Part shown: piece by piece, positions 8,855 through 17,484 of the stretch
Layout of the letters: each line of letters opens with the position of its first letter
Numbering within the stretch: the stretch's first letter is position 1
DNA from: Marivibrio sp040218065
GTDB taxonomy: Bacteria > Pseudomonadota > Alphaproteobacteria > UBA8366 > Aestuariispiraceae
Length of the DNA: 64,000 nt
Assembly: GCF_040218065.1 (NCBI RefSeq)
Contig: NZ_JAVJQE010000007.1
Coordinates: 1-64,000 of the forward strand
Direction: 5' to 3'
Notes under the pieces: generated by a model
Databases searched by the model: none
The model's input: only the letters and a program-made list of their open reading frames with translations
Told to the model about the DNA's origin: nothing
Program-made: the position numbers and the translations under genes

Positions 8855-9214
8855 ATGAGCGATGACGCGCCCCTGTTCGATCCGGATGCCGCCCGCGCCC
8901 GACTGGAGGCGCGGCGCGCGGAACTGCGCGCGTTGGGCGAGGTCAGCGCGGAAAGCCGCCGCCCCGTGACGCTGGATCAGCAGAGCGTCGGCCGGCTGTC
9001 CCGCATGGACGCGATGCAGGGCCAAGAAATGGCGCTGGCCCAGAATCGGCGGCGGGAGGCGGAGCTCCTGCGCATCGAGCAGGCGCTGGCCCGCCTCGCG
9101 GCCGGCGATTACGGCTACTGCGTCGTCTGCGACGAGCCGATCGCGGCGAAACGGCTTGCGCACGACCCGTCGATCCCGACCTGCGTCGACTGCGCCTCCG
9201 GCGCCGGCTCGTGA
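8855..9214 (+). CDS. TraR/DksA family C4 zinc-finger protein
   Basis: 119 aa. A helical N-terminal part with a coiled-coil character (about 10-80) is followed by a zinc finger made by CVVC and CVDC, with the IPTCVDC ending typical of the DksA/TraR family. Full-length DksA is about 150 aa, so this is a shorter DksA-like protein that may bind the RNA polymerase secondary channel. The coiled-coil tip DxxDA motif is not clear, so a role in the stringent response should not be assumed. It lies just upstream of an MFS gene. Confidence 0.85.
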   Translation: MSDDAPLFDPDAARARLEARRAELRALGEVSAESRRPVTLDQQSVGRLSRMDAMQGQEMALAQNRRREAELLRIEQALARLAAGDYGYCVVCDEPIAAKRLAHDPSIPTCVDCASGAGS

Positions 9215-9236
9215 AGCGGCCGCGCGGACCCGCTTG

Positions 9237-10508
9237 ATGGCCGACCTCGCCCGCGCCGCCAAAGGCTTCCTGCGCGCCGATCCCCGACTGCTTGTCTTCG
9301 GGGTCGTGACCGCCTTCGCAAGCAGCTTCGGTCAAACCTATTTCATCGCGCTGTCGGGCGGGGAGATTCGCGCGGCCTTCGATCTCTCGCACGGCTCCTA
9401 CGGCGCGGTCTATTCGGCGGCGACCCTGGCGAGCGCCGCCGCGCTGGTCTGGACCGGCAAGCTGATCGACCGGATCGATCTGCGGGTCTGGACGGCTGCG
9501 ATCGTCTCCGGCCTCGCCGTCGCCTGCGCGCTGATGAGCGTGGTGCAGAGCGTCGCGCTTCTCGCGATCACGATCTTCATGCTTCGCCATTTCGGCCAGG
9601 GGCTCCTGAGCCACACCAGCGCGACCAGCCTGGCGCGCTATTTCGCCGAAGGGCGCGGGCGGGCTGTCGGCCTCGCCGGCATGGGGTATCCGCTGGGCGA
9701 GGCGCTGTTCCCAGCCGCCGCGGTGGCCCTTATGCTCTGGGCCGGCTGGCGGGAGATGTGGCTGATCTGCGCGGGCGTGATGCTGGCGGGCTTCCTGCCG
9801 CTGCAGATGGGGCTGCTGCGGGGGCACGGAATCCGCCAGACCCGCTGGCGCGAGCGCATGGCGGCGGAAGAGGATGCGGAGGCGGCTGCGGCCGCCGATC
9901 GTCCAAGGGGCGCGCGCGGCCCGAACTGGACCCGGGCGGAGGTGCTGCGCGATCCGCGCTTCTATCTGGTGCTGCCGGCGATTTTGGCGCCCAGCTTCAT
10001 CATCACCGGGATTTTCTTCCATCAGGTGCATATCGTGGAGGTGAAGGGCTGGTCCCTCGGCCTCTATTCGGCCGCCTTCGTCGCCTACGCGGCCGCGACC
10101 GCGCCCGCCGGCATCCTTTACGGCGCGTTGATCGACCGGATCGGGGCGGCCCGCGCCCTGCCCTACTTCCTGCCGGCGATGGTCGCCGCCTGCCTCGTCC
10201 TTGCGCTGAGCGACCATTGGCTCGCCATGTGGGTCTTCATGATCTTCGGCGGCGCCAATGCGGGCATGACGCAGACCTTGGGGGCCGCGCTCTGGGCGGA
10301 GGTTTACGGGTTGCGCCATCTCGGCGCGATCAAGGCGCTGACGACGGCCCTGATGGTCTTCAGCACGGCGGCCTCGCCGGTCATTCTAGGGGCGTTGATC
10401 GACGGGGGGATCGCCGTGCGCACGCTCCTGTTCCTATGCGCCGGCTATGCGGTCCTGGGGGTCGGCCTTTCAATCCTGGGCCGCACCCGGTACGGTGCGC
10501 GCGCCTGA
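9237..10508 (+). CDS. MFS transporter
   Basis: 423 aa with about 12 membrane helices and a central cytoplasmic loop near residues 200-240. GKLIDRIDLRVW in the N half and GALIDRIGAARALP in the C half correspond to the repeated MFS loop motif. The substrate is unknown. The ATG at 9237 lies 22 bp after the DksA-like stop and lacks a clear Shine-Dalgarno sequence, so translation may be coupled to that gene. An upstream GTG in the same frame falls inside the DksA-like gene and is unlikely. Confidence 0.85.
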   Translation: MADLARAAKGFLRADPRLLVFGVVTAFASSFGQTYFIALSGGEIRAAFDLSHGSYGAVYSAATLASAAALVWTGKLIDRIDLRVWTAAIVSGLAVACALMSVVQSVALLAITIFMLRHFGQGLLSHTSATSLARYFAEGRGRAVGLAGMGYPLGEALFPAAAVALMLWAGWREMWLICAGVMLAGFLPLQMGLLRGHGIRQTRWRERMAAEEDAEAAAAADRPRGARGPNWTRAEVLRDPRFYLVLPAILAPSFIITGIFFHQVHIVEVKGWSLGLYSAAFVAYAAATAPAGILYGALIDRIGAARALPYFLPAMVAACLVLALSDHWLAMWVFMIFGGANAGMTQTLGAALWAEVYGLRHLGAIKALTTALMVFSTAASPVILGALIDGGIAVRTLLFLCAGYAVLGVGLSILGRTRYGARA

Positions 10509-10544
10509 ACAAAGCCGACAACCATAATCACAGGAGCGAGACAT

Positions 10545-10856
10545 ATGCTGGTCTGTTTTCATCTCGTCGATGCGCCGGGTATGACCGACAAGCGCGCCGA
10601 GATCCGGCCCGAGCACCTCGAATACCTCAACACCAAGAAGGACGACATCCTGTGCGCCGGCCCGCTGGTCGCCGATGACGGCGAGACCTCGATCGGCAGC
10701 ATGATGGTGATCGACTTCCCGAGCGTGGAGGCCGCGCGCGCCTGGATCTCGGAAGAGCCCTTCACCAAGGCGGGCGTTTACGACATGCAGAAAATCACGC
10801 TCTGGAAGAGCGTCTTTGCGCCCGGCGCCAACGTCGCCGGCGCGACCGCCGCCTGA
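10545..10856 (+). CDS. YciI family protein
   Basis: 103 aa, a single YCII domain of ferredoxin-like fold. The N-terminal HLVDAPG, RPEHLEYL and the DDGE loop are typical, with the H/D pair proposed as a possible catalytic site in the family. Biochemical roles of YciI proteins are mostly unknown; some relatives are dehydratases or dehalogenases. CAGGAG lies just upstream of the ATG. It precedes an EVE-domain gene by 34 bp. Confidence 0.9.
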   Translation: MLVCFHLVDAPGMTDKRAEIRPEHLEYLNTKKDDILCAGPLVADDGETSIGSMMVIDFPSVEAARAWISEEPFTKAGVYDMQKITLWKSVFAPGANVAGATAA

Positions 10857-10890
10857 CCTGCCTCGGCCGGCGAGAGAAGGAGCGCGGACG

Positions 10891-11313
10891 ATGGCGCGGA
10901 ACTACTGGCTGATGAAGTCAGAGCCGGGCACCTGGTCGTGGGACGATCAGCTCGCCAAGGGGGCCGAGGGCGAAGGCTGGGACGGCGTGCGCAACTATCA
11001 GGCCTCCAACAACATGAAGGCCATGAAGATCGGCGACCGCGCTTTCTTCTACCATTCGGTCAACGAGAAGCGGATCGTCGGGATCGTCGAGGTGATTGAG
11101 GAGTATCACCCCGATCCCACCGACGCGTCCGGCCGCTTCGGCATGGTGACCGTCCAGGCGGTCGAGCCGATGCCCGAACCCGTGAGTCTCGCCCAGATCA
11201 AGGCCCAGCCGGATCTGGCGGAGTTGCCGTTGATCAAGCAATCCCGGCTCTCGGTGATGCCGATTCCCGAGAGCGCCTGGGAAGAGATCTGCCGGATGGG
11301 CGGGTTGACCTAA
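10891..11313 (+). CDS. EVE domain-containing protein
   Basis: 140 aa, essentially one EVE domain of PUA-like fold. The N-terminal YWLMKSEPG, WDGVRNYQA and FFYHS motifs are diagnostic. EVE domains bind modified nucleotides in DNA or RNA; stand-alone bacterial members are thought to read modified bases, and no partner is visible here. The start was chosen for AGAAGGAG about 10 bases upstream. YciI-EVE adjacency suggests co-transcription. Confidence 0.92.
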   Translation: MARNYWLMKSEPGTWSWDDQLAKGAEGEGWDGVRNYQASNNMKAMKIGDRAFFYHSVNEKRIVGIVEVIEEYHPDPTDASGRFGMVTVQAVEPMPEPVSLAQIKAQPDLAELPLIKQSRLSVMPIPESAWEEICRMGGLT

Positions 11314-11352
11314 GCGGGCCGGAAGCGGGCCGTCCGGGAATTTCCAGGCCCC

Positions 11353-12078
11353 TCAGTCCGCCGCCGTCGCCTCGGCGCTTTCTTCGACCCTGCGGTTCAG
11401 CGCCACGATCTTTTTCTGCATCTCGGTTGCGACCAGCCGCTCGATCGCGCTTTGGATCGGCGGGTGCTTGCGCATCAGCACGCGCAGTTGCAGCGCGTCG
11501 ATGCAAAAGCAGCGCGATGCGCGCGTCAGCGTCGCGCTGGCGGTCGCCGGCTCGCCCGTCACGCTGGTGATCTCGCCGATCAGCGAGTCGGCCCTCACCG
11601 TCCCGACCGTGCGTCCGTCGGCGACGACCGCCGCCTCGCCGTCGGCGATGTAGACCAACCGCTCCACCGGCATGCCCTCGTGGGTCAACTCCGCTCCCGC
11701 CTCCAGATCGCACCACATCCCGGAATCGAGAAACCGACGCGCCAGATGAGTCGGGACGTTGGGCATCTTGTGTTGCAGAAAAATCCGCTCCTCGTCGGAG
11801 AACCGAACGCGTCGGCTCAGGAAGAAGATGCGCGCGATGCCGATGGCGCTGATCACGATCCAGCAGGTCTGGATCACGGCCGAGGCCATGTTGAAGCTCT
11901 GCGCCAAACTCACCAGAACGAAGCCGGCGGCGAACAGGTTCAGCGCCGGGTAGGTGTAGCTCTGCCCCCGGATGACGCCGAACTGCAGCGCCGCGTAAGA
12001 GGCCAAATACAGCCCGACCCCGACGGCGCCGGCGATCTCGGCCAGCAACGTCTCGTTGCCGGCGATCCAGTCTTCCAT
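11353..12078 (-). CDS. Membrane protein with CBU_0592-like domain and C-terminal cyclic-nucleotide-binding domain
   Basis: 241 aa. Three hydrophobic helices within about residues 10-85 resemble the CBU_0592 domain (LYLASYAALQFG, YPALNLFAAGFV). A cNMP-binding beta-roll follows at about 110-220, with IADGEAAVV and LIGEITSVTG in the place of the phosphate-binding cassette. The classical RA pair of the cassette is replaced by PATAS, so cyclic nucleotide binding is uncertain. A short helix ends the protein. The ATG at 12078 follows GGGAGGGGCGGAG and is better than the upstream ATG at 12147. Confidence 0.75.
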   Translation of the reverse strand: MEDWIAGNETLLAEIAGAVGVGLYLASYAALQFGVIRGQSYTYPALNLFAAGFVLVSLAQSFNMASAVIQTCWIVISAIGIARIFFLSRRVRFSDEERIFLQHKMPNVPTHLARRFLDSGMWCDLEAGAELTHEGMPVERLVYIADGEAAVVADGRTVGTVRADSLIGEITSVTGEPATASATLTRASRCFCIDALQLRVLMRKHPPIQSAIERLVATEMQKKIVALNRRVEESAEATAAD

Positions 12079-12263
12079 CTCCGCCCCTCCCAGGACGTCC
12101 CCGCGCGGGAACCGCCGTCCCGCATCCGCCTGGCGGGACGCTACCATACCCTTTGGTCCCGCGCCCAGCGTCAGTATGCGCGCAGCGTCCTCGGCCGCGC
12201 GGCTTGTCCCGCCGGGCGAGACGGGGCACGGTTTTTTCTGGACGAGCGGCGCGCGAGGGGGCG

Positions 12264-13295
12264 ATGCGGGAAGGGCGCGAGATAGAGATCGTCGGCTGTC
12301 ACGCCGAAGGAGAGGTGGGCGACGTCATTATAGGCGGCGTCGCGCCGCCGCCGGGCGCGACGATCGCCGAGCAGGCCCGTTTCATAGCCGAGGACGGCGG
12401 GCTGCGCGCCTTCGTATTGAACGAGCCGCGCGGCGGCGTTTTCCGGCACGTCAATCTGCTGGTCCCCGCGGTCGATCCGCGCGCCGACTTCGGCTGGATC
12501 ATCATGGAGCCGGCCGACACCCCTCCGATGTCCGGGTCGAACAGCATTTGCGTCGCCACCGTCGCGGTCGAGACGGGTCTGGCGCCGATGACGGAGCCGG
12601 AGACGATCGTTCGCCTGGAGCCGCCGGCCGGCCTGATCGAAGCCCGCGTCGCCTGCCGAAACGGAAAGGCCGAGCGCGTAACGGTCCGCAACGTCCCCAG
12701 CTTCGCGACCCGCCTCGACGCGCCGTTGGAGGTCGCCGGTCGGGGAACCTTGTCGGTCGACGTCGCCTACGGCGGAGACAGCTTCGTGATCGTCGACGCG
12801 GCCGCGCTGGGCGCGGCGATCGAGCCGTCGGAGGCCCGGGCGCTCGCCGAACTCGGCGTCGCGATCACGGCTGCGGCGAACGAGCAGCTGGGCTTCCACC
12901 ACCCGGCGGGGACGGGCTGGGACCATATTTCCTTCTGTCAGTTCGCCGCGCCGGTGGAGACGATCGACGGGGTCAAGACCGGCCGTAACGCGGTCGCCAT
13001 CCGGCCCGGCAAGATCGACCGGTCGCCGACCGGCACGGGCTGTTCGGCGCGCATGGCCGCGCTGCACGCCCGCGGGCTGTTGCGGGTCGGAGAGCCGTTC
13101 GCCGGCCTGTCGATCTTGGGGTCGCGCTTCGATTGCCGCATCATCGAGACGGCGCAGCTCGCCGGAACGCCCGCGATCGTCCCGGAAATCTCGGGCCGGG
13201 CTTGGATCACCGGCAGAAGCCGTTTGAGCCTGGATCCGGACGATCCCTGGCCGGGCGGCTACCGATTGTCCGACACCTGGCCGGACCTGCTCTAG
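12264..13295 (+). CDS. Trans-3-hydroxy-L-proline dehydratase (proline racemase superfamily)
   Basis: 343 aa, proline racemase fold. The two catalytic positions, Cys/Cys in racemases and epimerases, are Ser90 (in MSGSN) and Thr256 (in SPTGTG). A Ser/Thr pair marks the dehydratase group, which converts trans-3-hydroxy-L-proline to delta-1-pyrroline-2-carboxylate for reduction to proline. Cys is present at 259 but not in the catalytic slot. GAGGGG lies directly upstream of the ATG. No reductase or proline permease is adjacent, so the pathway context is missing and the call rests on active-site identity. Confidence 0.8.
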   Translation: MREGREIEIVGCHAEGEVGDVIIGGVAPPPGATIAEQARFIAEDGGLRAFVLNEPRGGVFRHVNLLVPAVDPRADFGWIIMEPADTPPMSGSNSICVATVAVETGLAPMTEPETIVRLEPPAGLIEARVACRNGKAERVTVRNVPSFATRLDAPLEVAGRGTLSVDVAYGGDSFVIVDAAALGAAIEPSEARALAELGVAITAAANEQLGFHHPAGTGWDHISFCQFAAPVETIDGVKTGRNAVAIRPGKIDRSPTGTGCSARMAALHARGLLRVGEPFAGLSILGSRFDCRIIETAQLAGTPAIVPEISGRAWITGRSRLSLDPDDPWPGGYRLSDTWPDLL

Positions 13296-13403
13296 ATCTG
13301 GAGCGGCCGTCGCGCGCGACGAATCATGTGACAAACGGATGACGAAAAGGTTACACGGATGGCGCTGCGTCCGCAGGCCCGGGCGCGCGCGTGGGAGACT
13401 TGA

Positions 13404-13964
13404 TTGGTTCTGTTTTCGAAAACGGCGCACCAGGTCGCCGTCCTGCCCTACATCGACACGCCGGCGGGCGTGCAGGCGCTGCTGATAACCTCGCGCCGGC
13501 GGGGACGCTGGGTGCTGCCGAAAGGATGGCCGCAGGCCGGCGGGGGGCTGTCCGAGGCCGCGGCGCGCGAAGCGGTCGAAGAGGCGGGGTTGAGCGGCGC
13601 GACGGCCCCGCGGCCGGTCGGGGCCTATCGCTACGCCAAGCGCATGAAAGGCGGCTATCGTCTGACCTGCACGGTCAGCGTCTACCCGCTGCGGGTGCGC
13701 GAGCATTTGTTGTCCTTCGACGAGAAGGGGGAGCGCCGCCAGCGCTGGATGTCGCTTCCCGAGGCGGCGCGCCTCGCCGACGATCGCGGCTTGCGCCGCC
13801 TGCTGGAGCGGCTGGGCGCGCTGCCGGCGAGCGCGCTTTTGCTTCTGTTGGAGGATCCCCCCGCCGCCGCCCCGGCGCCGCCGCAGGCCGATCGGTCGCT
13901 GTTGCGCGCGCTGGCGGAATTGATCGGCTTCGCCGGGTCTTCCGACACGACCGGTCGGCGCTGA
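13404..13964 (+). CDS. Nudix hydrolase with altered Nudix box
   Basis: 186 aa. The Nudix region has WVLPKGWP followed by REAVEEAGL (REUxEExGU), but the acidic residue expected seven positions before REU is a Gly. This KGWP variant is common in alphaproteobacterial relatives of diphosphoinositol-polyphosphate or ADP-ribose type hydrolases; the catalytic REUxEE part is intact. The start is TTG at 13404, with GGGAGA 5 bases upstream. A hydrophobic and Pro/Ala-rich tail follows the domain. It ends 13 bp before the phosphate transporter gene, suggesting an operon. Confidence 0.82.
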   Translation: MVLFSKTAHQVAVLPYIDTPAGVQALLITSRRRGRWVLPKGWPQAGGGLSEAAAREAVEEAGLSGATAPRPVGAYRYAKRMKGGYRLTCTVSVYPLRVREHLLSFDEKGERRQRWMSLPEAARLADDRGLRRLLERLGALPASALLLLLEDPPAAAPAPPQADRSLLRALAELIGFAGSSDTTGRR

Positions 13965-13977
13965 GGAGCGAGCCCCG

Positions 13978-15459
13978 ATGAGCGATCCCGCGCCGCCGAA
14001 AGGCACCCTCGACCGCGACCTTGAGAAGCTGACCCACCGCGAGGCCGCGGCCCGCAGCGTGACCGGCCGTCTGGCGCCGGCGGCGTTGGCGGGGCTGTTT
14101 CTGGCGGCCGCCGGGGCGGCGGCGTTCGGCTTCGCCTCCGGCGACGATACGCTGGCGATCACCTTGGTCGCCGCCGTGCTCGGCGGCTACATGGCGATCA
14201 ACATCGGCGCCAACGACGTCGCCAACAATGTCGGTCCGGCCGTGGGCGGACGCGCGATGACGCTGGTGACGGCGCTCGTCATCGCGGCCGTCTTCGAAAG
14301 CGCGGGCGCGCTGCTCGCCGGCGGCGACGTCGTGCAGACGATATCGAAAGGCATCATCGACCCCGCGCTGATGCCCGACCCAGGCCTGTTCGTATGGGCC
14401 ATGACGGCGGCGTTGGCGGCGTCGGCGCTTTGGGTCAATCTCGCGACAATGTTGGGCGCCCCCGTCTCGACGACGCATGCGGTGGTCGGCGGGGTGATGG
14501 GATCGGGCGTTGCGGCGGCGGGCTTCGCGCTCGTCAACTGGCCGACGATGGGCGCGATCGCAGCCAGCTGGGTGATTTCGCCGGCGCTCGGCGGCGTGAT
14601 CGCGGCCGCTTTCCTGGCGGTCATCAAGCTGAAGCTGATCTATGTCGAGGACAAGATCGCCGCCGCCCGGCGTTGGATCCCGCTGCTGGTCGCGATCATG
14701 GCCGGCGCCTTCGCCTGCTATCTCGCGATCAAGGGGCTGAAGCGGATCTGGCGGCCTGACCTGGCGACGATCGGGCTGATGACGGGAGGCGCCTTCGCCC
14801 TGACGCTGGCGATCATGCGCCCGGTCATCCGCCGGCAGTCGGCGGGCATGGAGAACGCCAACCGATCGTTGCGACGGCTCTTCCGCATCCCGCTAATCTG
14901 TGCGGCGGCCCTCTTGTGCTTCGCGCATGGGGCGAACGACGTCGCCAACGCGATCGGGCCCCTCGCGGCGATTCTGAATGCGGCTGAAGAGGGCGCCGTC
15001 TCCACGGTCGTCGCCGCGCCCCTGTGGGTGATGGCCATCGGCGCGTTCGGGATCAGTCTGGGCCTTTTCCTCTACGGCCCGAAGCTGATCGGCATGGTCG
15101 GGACCAAGATCACAAAGATGAATCCCATGCGCGCCTACTGCGTGGCGTTGTCGGCGGCGATCACGGTGATCGTCGCCTCGTGGCTGGGCCTGCCGGTAAG
15201 CTCCACCCATATCGCGGTCGGGGCGGTCTTCGGCGTCGGCTTCTTCCGCGAGGCCTTCGCCCGGCGCAGCAAGCGCCGACAGGCGATGGTCCGCCGCGGC
15301 GCGCCGGAGGCGCCGGCCTCGCCGATCGAACGGCGGCGGCGCCTGCTGGTCCGGCGCGCGCACTTCCTGACGATCGTTGCGGCCTGGGTCGTGACGGTTC
15401 CGGCGGCGGCGGGATTTTCGGCGGCTCTGTTCTTCATCTTGACGGCGCTCTTCGTGTGA
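13978..15459 (+). CDS. Inorganic phosphate transporter, Pit family
   Basis: 493 aa with about 10-12 membrane helices. The duplicated PiT/PHO4 signature is seen twice: GANDVANNVGPAVGG in the N half and GANDVANAIGPL in the C half, each with a partner VSTTHA / VSSTHI motif. The family moves phosphate (often as metal-phosphate) with H+ or Na+. A soluble N-terminal extension of about 35 residues and a basic loop near 430-460 add length relative to E. coli PitA helices. CTGAGGAGCGAG upstream provides the ribosome-binding site. No PhoU-like gene is adjacent. Confidence 0.92.
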   Translation: MSDPAPPKGTLDRDLEKLTHREAAARSVTGRLAPAALAGLFLAAAGAAAFGFASGDDTLAITLVAAVLGGYMAINIGANDVANNVGPAVGGRAMTLVTALVIAAVFESAGALLAGGDVVQTISKGIIDPALMPDPGLFVWAMTAALAASALWVNLATMLGAPVSTTHAVVGGVMGSGVAAAGFALVNWPTMGAIAASWVISPALGGVIAAAFLAVIKLKLIYVEDKIAAARRWIPLLVAIMAGAFACYLAIKGLKRIWRPDLATIGLMTGGAFALTLAIMRPVIRRQSAGMENANRSLRRLFRIPLICAAALLCFAHGANDVANAIGPLAAILNAAEEGAVSTVVAAPLWVMAIGAFGISLGLFLYGPKLIGMVGTKITKMNPMRAYCVALSAAITVIVASWLGLPVSSTHIAVGAVFGVGFFREAFARRSKRRQAMVRRGAPEAPASPIERRRRLLVRRAHFLTIVAAWVVTVPAAAGFSAALFFILTALFV

Positions 15460-15495
15460 CCGCCTGCTCGGCTGGCGACGCAACCGGCGGCGACG

Positions 15496-15523
15496 TTGTT
15501 CGTCCGACAGGGCGCGCTATGCT
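15496..15523 (+). promoter_or_regulatory. Possible promoter upstream of the MetE-like gene
   Basis: TTGTTC (15496-15501) and TATGCT (15518-15523) are separated by 16 bases, 44 bp upstream of the MetE-like ATG. The match is moderate. No cobalamin or SAM riboswitch-like structure was recognised in the 107-bp gap. Confidence 0.35.
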
Positions 15524-15566
15524 GCCTATCCAGGCGGAGAGCCGAAGAAAACAGGAGGACGACCCC

Positions 15567-16592
15567 ATGCTGGAGACCACCCTCGCCGGATCCTTGCCGA
15601 AACCCGCCTGGCTCGCCGAGCCGGAGACGCTTTGGGCGCCCTGGGCGCTGAGTTCGCCCGAGCGGCTGGCGGAGGCGAAACGCGACGCGACCCGCCTCGC
15701 CATCCTGGATCAGGAGGCCGCCGGCCTCGACATCGTCAGCGACGGCGAGCAGTCGCGCCACCATTTCGTTCACGGTTTTCTGGAGGGGATCGAGGGGATC
15801 GATCGGGAGAACAAGCGCCGCATCGGGATTCGCGACGAGCGCTACGAGGCTGACTGCCCGGTCGTGGTCGGCCCGTTGACGCGCCCCAAATCGGTGCACG
15901 CCGAGGAGGTCGCGTTCGCGCGATCCTGCACCGCGCGCACGCTGAAGTTCACCCTGCCCGGCCCGATGACGATCGTCGACACGCTGGCCGACGACCATTA
16001 CGGCGACCGCGAGAGCATGGCGATGGCCTTCGCGGAGATCCTGAATCAGGAGGCGAAGGACCTTGTCGCCGTCGGGGCGGACGTCATCCAGTTCGACGAA
16101 CCCGCGTTCAACGCCTACACCCGTCTCGTGCCCGGCTGGGGGGTGGAGGCGCTGAACCGCGCCGTCCAAGGCTTGTCGGCCAAGAAGACGGCCGTGCACA
16201 TCTGCTACGGTTACGGCATTCAGCAGAACAACGACTGGAAGAAGACGCTCGGCAAGGTGTGGGCGCAGTATCGCGAGATCCTGCCGGCGCTGGTTGAGAG
16301 CAAGGTCGACCAGATCTCGCTGGAATTCGCCGGCAGTCGGGTGCCCCTCGACGTCCTGGAACTGGTCGGCGAGCGCAAGGACGTCCTGGTCGGCGCCATC
16401 GACGTCGCCAGCGAGGCGATCGAAACCCCAGAGCAAGTGGCGACCGTGATCGACGGCGCGCTGAAGCACATGCCTGCGGAGCGGATCTTCCCCTGCACCA
16501 ACTGCGGCATGGCGCCGATGAAGCGGACCGTCGCCTACAAGAAGCTGGCGGCGCTCGCCGCCGGCGCCGAGCTGGTGCGCAATCGGCTTTGA
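15567..16592 (+). CDS. Core-MetE-like methionine synthase (catalytic domain only)
   Basis: 341 aa, corresponding only to the C-terminal catalytic barrel of cobalamin-independent methionine synthase (full MetE is about 750 aa). Zinc/homocysteine site residues are conserved: H211 and C213 in HICYG, E253 in SLEF, C313 in CTNCGM. Related short 'core-MetE' proteins transfer a methyl group to homocysteine, some from methylcobamide rather than from methyl-folate; which applies here is unknown. AGGAGGA lies upstream of the ATG. It is a single gene between the Pit transporter and a phosphatase. Confidence 0.8.
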   Translation: MLETTLAGSLPKPAWLAEPETLWAPWALSSPERLAEAKRDATRLAILDQEAAGLDIVSDGEQSRHHFVHGFLEGIEGIDRENKRRIGIRDERYEADCPVVVGPLTRPKSVHAEEVAFARSCTARTLKFTLPGPMTIVDTLADDHYGDRESMAMAFAEILNQEAKDLVAVGADVIQFDEPAFNAYTRLVPGWGVEALNRAVQGLSAKKTAVHICYGYGIQQNNDWKKTLGKVWAQYREILPALVESKVDQISLEFAGSRVPLDVLELVGERKDVLVGAIDVASEAIETPEQVATVIDGALKHMPAERIFPCTNCGMAPMKRTVAYKKLAALAAGAELVRNRL

Positions 16593-16626
16593 CGGCGCGG
16601 GGTTTAACCGTTCGCGTCGACCGCCC

Positions 16627-17421
16627 ATGTCTTCCCCTATGACGGATCGATTCGCCCCCGACGCGCCCCTCGAACGCGCCGCCGCGCCGGACGGCGTGCG
16701 GCTCTATGCGATCGGCGACGTGCACGGCTGCCGCCAGCCGCTGCGCCGTCTGCTGGCCGAGATCGCGCGCGACGTCGACGCCGCGCCGGCGGCGCAGGAG
16801 GTGCGGATCGTCTTCATCGGCGACTATATCGACCGCGGCCCCGATTCGGCCGGGGTGGTGGACGACGTGCTCGCTCTGACTCGCGACGGGCTGCCCGGCG
16901 GGCGGGCGGTTCGGGTGGTGACCCTCAAAGGCAACCATGAGGACTATCTGCTCCGCTTCCTTGAGGGCGATGAGCAAGCCGGCTTGGGCTGGATGATCAA
17001 CGGCGGGGCCGAGACGCTGGCGAGCTACGACGTCGAGGCGCCGTCGGCGCGTCTCGGCGCTCAGGCGGTCGGCGAAGCCGCCGCCGCCTTCGCCCGCGCC
17101 CTGCCGGCCGCGCACCGCGCGTTCTATGAAGGCTTGGCGCTTTGCCACGAGGCGGGCGGCTACTTCTTCGCCCACGCCGGCGTGCGTCCCGCGCGCCCGC
17201 TCGACGCGCAGGATCCCCAGGATCTCATCTGGATTCGCGAACCGTTCCTGTCCGACGAGCGGGACTTCGGGCGCGTCGTCGTGCACGGCCACACCCCGCG
17301 CGAGCGCATCGAAGAGCGCGCCAACCGCATCGACATCGACACGGGCGCGGTCTATGGCGGCGATTTGACCGCCGCCTGCTTCTGGGGTACCGAGCGGCGC
17401 TATCTGCAGGTAAGCTCCTAA
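16627..17421 (+). CDS. Metallophosphoesterase (PPP-type serine/threonine phosphatase-like)
   Basis: 264 aa. The PPP metal-binding signatures occur in order: GDVHG (about 34), GDYIDRGP (about 66) and GNHE (about 105). VHGHTP near 220 supplies the last His ligands. This is the bacterial PrpA/ApaH-like group that includes protein phosphatases and Ap4A hydrolases; the substrate cannot be decided from sequence. There is no signal peptide. The gene is followed 63 bp later by hldE on the same strand. Confidence 0.88.
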   Translation: MSSPMTDRFAPDAPLERAAAPDGVRLYAIGDVHGCRQPLRRLLAEIARDVDAAPAAQEVRIVFIGDYIDRGPDSAGVVDDVLALTRDGLPGGRAVRVVTLKGNHEDYLLRFLEGDEQAGLGWMINGGAETLASYDVEAPSARLGAQAVGEAAAAFARALPAAHRAFYEGLALCHEAGGYFFAHAGVRPARPLDAQDPQDLIWIREPFLSDERDFGRVVVHGHTPRERIEERANRIDIDTGAVYGGDLTAACFWGTERRYLQVSS

Positions 17422-17484
17422 AGTCCGAGGCACGGCGGCGCTCGCCTGTCCCGCCCGGCGCATTGGTGAGGAACGGATCCGGCC

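Noticed and set aside
11468..12285. Plus-strand open frames over the cNMP-domain gene
   Set aside because: Antisense to the minus-strand gene, which has membrane helices, a cNMP-like fold and a strong ribosome-binding site.
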